Assembly (NCBI GenBank): GCA_003131705.1
Contig: PKUY01000269.1
Location: 1-8,779, forward strand
From: Acidobacteriota bacterium
GTDB taxonomy: Bacteria > Acidobacteriota > Terriglobia > Acidiferrales > UBA7541
Length of the DNA stretch: 8,779 nucleotides
Direction: 5' to 3'
Shown here piece after piece: positions 7,188-8,779 of this stretch. The position numbers and the translations under genes are program-made. The notes beneath the pieces are model-generated. The model saw only the letters and a list, made by a program, of their open reading frames with translations. It had not been told where the DNA came from and searched no databases. How positions within the stretch are numbered: position 1 is the stretch's first letter; each line of letters starts with the position of its first letter.

Positions 7188-8257
7188 TATCCGGTCCGCG
7201 TGCGCACCATGAGCTTGCCGCGTCCATTCGGCGGAATTACCTTGAGATCGACTGGCCGGAAGGAGCCATCCTTGGCCGTATTCGTGGGGTAGTATCCGAC
7301 GGTGTACTGGTTGCGAATTTCGCGCGCCACCTGCTCGCAAACCGGCGTCACCTGATCGAGGTTATCCGGAAAATAAGCCTGGCCGCCGGTCGCCTCAGCC
7401 AGCTCCGTGAGAACCTTCCTCGAGTGGCGGACCATTTTCTTGTTCGTCTTCAGATCGTCTTCGCTGAAAACTCCGATCGTATAAATCGTCGCGTTCGATT
7501 GCTCGGCGGCCTTGATGGCGTCCTCGAACGACTTTTGGCTCGCGTCGTCGTCTCCGTCTGTTACCACCAGCAGGACTCTCTTGTCCTTGTGCCCCTTCTT
7601 GAGATGTGCCAGCGAACCGATCACGGCGTCGTAGAGCGCCGTGCTGCCTCGCGTATCGATTCGTGACAACGCTTCATCGAGATTTTTGGGATCGTTCGTG
7701 AAGTCGCCGTCGGTGTCGAGGTAATATTCGTCGTTGAAATTCACCACGAACGCTTCGTCCTGCGGGTTGCTGGTGCGCACAAACGTCATCGCCGCTGCAT
7801 TCACTTGCGAGCGCTTCTCGCGCATGCTGCCGCTATTGTCGATCACCAAACCCATGGTTACAGGGACATCATCGCGGGAAAAAAACGAAATCTTCTGCTC
7901 GACCTTTTGCTCGTACACCTTAAAATTGTCCCGCTTCAGGTCTTCAACGAACTGCCCCTTTTCGTCCGCCACGGTGACATGCAGCACCACCAACTCAACG
8001 TCGGATTTCAACCGATGGTCCGGCGACGGTTGCGCGCCCGGTGGGGGCGGTGGAGCGGATGGAGTGAGAATCGGCGGCGGATTCTGCGCGCGCGCAAAAG
8101 GGCACGCGAGAAACAACGCTAAGAAGAGAATCGACAGAACAGAAGTAGAAAAGCGATTAGTGGCCCGGTGCGAAATAACCGCTCTTGGCGGAGACAGTAA
8201 GCGGTGGCAGGCCTTGAGGCGGATGTAGCTTGACCTTAATTTTGCGCCACTTGCCAT
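7157..8257 (-). CDS. Exported von Willebrand factor A (VWFA) domain protein, acidobacterial type
   Basis: This is an exported VWFA protein with an apparently functional metal site. Counting from the ATG at 8293, the signal peptide covers about residues 44-69 (RATNRFSTSVLSILFLALFL, cleavage ARA|Q). A Pro-rich linker follows (71-92, with PPPPPG), then a beta-rich segment (97-140: VELVVLHVTV, FKVYEQK). The VWFA domain spans about 145-335 with MIDAS residues DNSGS (D152, S154, S156), T218 in RGSTALYD and D246 in VVTDGDD. The end is the typical RNQYTVGYYP and RTGYYAP. VWFA domains bind protein partners through a divalent metal; the partner here is unknown. The start is a problem. ATGs at 8293 and 8257 lie deep inside the upstream VWFA gene and place about 31-43 unlikely residues before the signal peptide. 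No ATG, GTG or TTG occurs near 8175, where the signal peptide should begin. An ATT at 8176 would give MSHRATNRFS. The end given here is the nearer ATG. Confidence 0.88.
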   Translation of the reverse strand: MASGAKLRSSYIRLKACHRLLSPPRAVISHRATNRFSTSVLSILFLALFLACPFARAQNPPPILTPSAPPPPPGAQPSPDHRLKSDVELVVLHVTVADEKGQFVEDLKRDNFKVYEQKVEQKISFFSRDDVPVTMGLVIDNSGSMREKRSQVNAAAMTFVRTSNPQDEAFVVNFNDEYYLDTDGDFTNDPKNLDEALSRIDTRGSTALYDAVIGSLAHLKKGHKDKRVLLVVTDGDDDASQKSFEDAIKAAEQSNATIYTIGVFSEDDLKTNKKMVRHSRKVLTELAEATGGQAYFPDNLDQVTPVCEQVAREIRNQYTVGYYPTNTAKDGSFRPVDLKVIPPNGRGKLMVRTRTGYYAPKAAAGD

Positions 8258-8779
8258 CGTGCGCGCGGCTGCTTGGTCTGTATCCGATGACATACTGATT
8301 ACGCAGCTCCATGCTTATTTTAGAAGCAATGTCCGGCAGTTCGTTCAAATTCTGCACCGTGAACGTACGGCCGCCGGTCATCATGGTCATATCCGCGAGA
8401 AGCGAGGGACCGGCGCGTTCTTCCACAGTCGGCCCGCCGTCGGGCTCGAAAAGCCCAATGGCGTAAATCTGAACGTCCGCTTCACGCACAAACTTCCGAA
8501 TTTCTGTTTCGCTGTACCGACTGTGATTATCGCCTCCATCGGATATGATGAGCAAAGCTTTCTTTGTGTTGTGTGCTCCTCTCATCTGGCTCAGCCCGAG
8601 ATATACGCCGTCATACAGCGCGGTGAGTCCGCGCGCCCCGGTGTACATCAGCCGGTTCTGCAGATCATCGACGCTTTCGGTAAACGAACTGATCAGTTGC
8701 GCGCGGTCGTTAAAATTCACAAGAAAAAATTCGTCCTGCGGATTTGCGGTGTGAAAGAACTGCACGGCCGCTTGCCGTG
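8157..8779 (-). CDS. VWFA domain protein, acidobacterial type, N-terminal part outside the window
   Basis: About 206 C-terminal residues are visible and the frame is open at the right edge, where it reads RQAAVQFFHTANPQDEF. This is a paralogue of the next gene. Matching blocks are ANPQDEFFLVNFND with SNPQDEAFVVNFND, RGLTALYDGV with RGSTALYDAV, ALLIISDGGDNHS with LLVVTDGDDDAS, IYAIGLF with IYTIGVF, and MELRNQYVIGYRP with REIRNQYTVGYYP. The MIDAS Thr (GLTALYD) and Asp (ISDGGD) are visible. The DxSxS part, the signal peptide and the start lie beyond the edge. A Met-like GTG near 8765 is internal, because the family pattern continues upstream of it. The gene stops at TAA (8159-8157), right where the signal peptide of the next VWFA protein begins, so the two are probably cotranscribed as a tandem duplication. 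Confidence 0.92.
   Translation of the reverse strand, partial: RQAAVQFFHTANPQDEFFLVNFNDRAQLISSFTESVDDLQNRLMYTGARGLTALYDGVYLGLSQMRGAHNTKKALLIISDGGDNHSRYSETEIRKFVREADVQIYAIGLFEPDGGPTVEERAGPSLLADMTMMTGGRTFTVQNLNELPDIASKISMELRNQYVIGYRPSSRAHDGKWRKIKVKLHPPQGLPPLTVSAKSGYFAPGH

Noticed and set aside
7044..7340. 98-codon open frame on the minus strand running across the end of the VWFA gene into the gap
   Set aside because: It overlaps the conserved VWFA C-terminus in another frame, and its product is Arg/His-rich with no domain-like pattern.
8763..8765. GTG as the start of the right-edge VWFA gene
   Set aside because: The codons before it (RQAA) continue the family pattern, and the protein would lack its MIDAS DxSxS half, so the gene is cut by the window edge.

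Overview
The window looks like chromosomal DNA from an Acidobacteriota bacterium. The strongest sign is a tandem pair of exported von Willebrand factor A proteins of the type often called 'VWFA-related Acidobacterial domain'. GC-rich coding, TPR secretory proteins and small exported helical proteins fit with this. The assignment rests on gene content only. Every well-supported gene lies on the minus strand, so transcription runs from right to left, and the layout below follows that direction.

Right end (8779 to 7157): two tandem VWFA proteins. The first runs off the right edge and is missing its N-terminus. The second keeps its signal peptide, Pro-rich linker and an intact MIDAS metal-binding motif, but has no ordinary start codon where its signal peptide begins.

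Gene-poor gap (7156 to 6886): this stretch is more AT-rich than its surroundings. It holds a good sigma70-like promoter for uvrA. It also holds a perfect 9-bp inverted repeat around a TATAAT box, and a possible 35-codon plus-strand ORF for a small membrane peptide, both speculative.

Centre (6885 to 644): a probable five-gene operon. uvrA (nucleotide excision repair damage sensor) is followed by a secreted TPR protein, two small exported helical proteins and an SprT-like zinc metallopeptidase. Spacings after uvrA are about 50 nt, 4 nt and 51 nt, then a 4-nt overlap, and I see no intrinsic terminator between the genes. A UvrA and an SprT-family protease in one transcription unit suggests DNA or DNA-protein crosslink repair, but the three genes between them encode exported proteins, so the link is a hypothesis.

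Left end (534 to 1): the N-terminal part of a membrane-anchored PAS sensor protein whose output domain lies outside the window. The spacer between it and the SprT-like gene carries two small perfect palindromes. No tRNA, rRNA, CRISPR array, insertion sequence or phage gene was seen.
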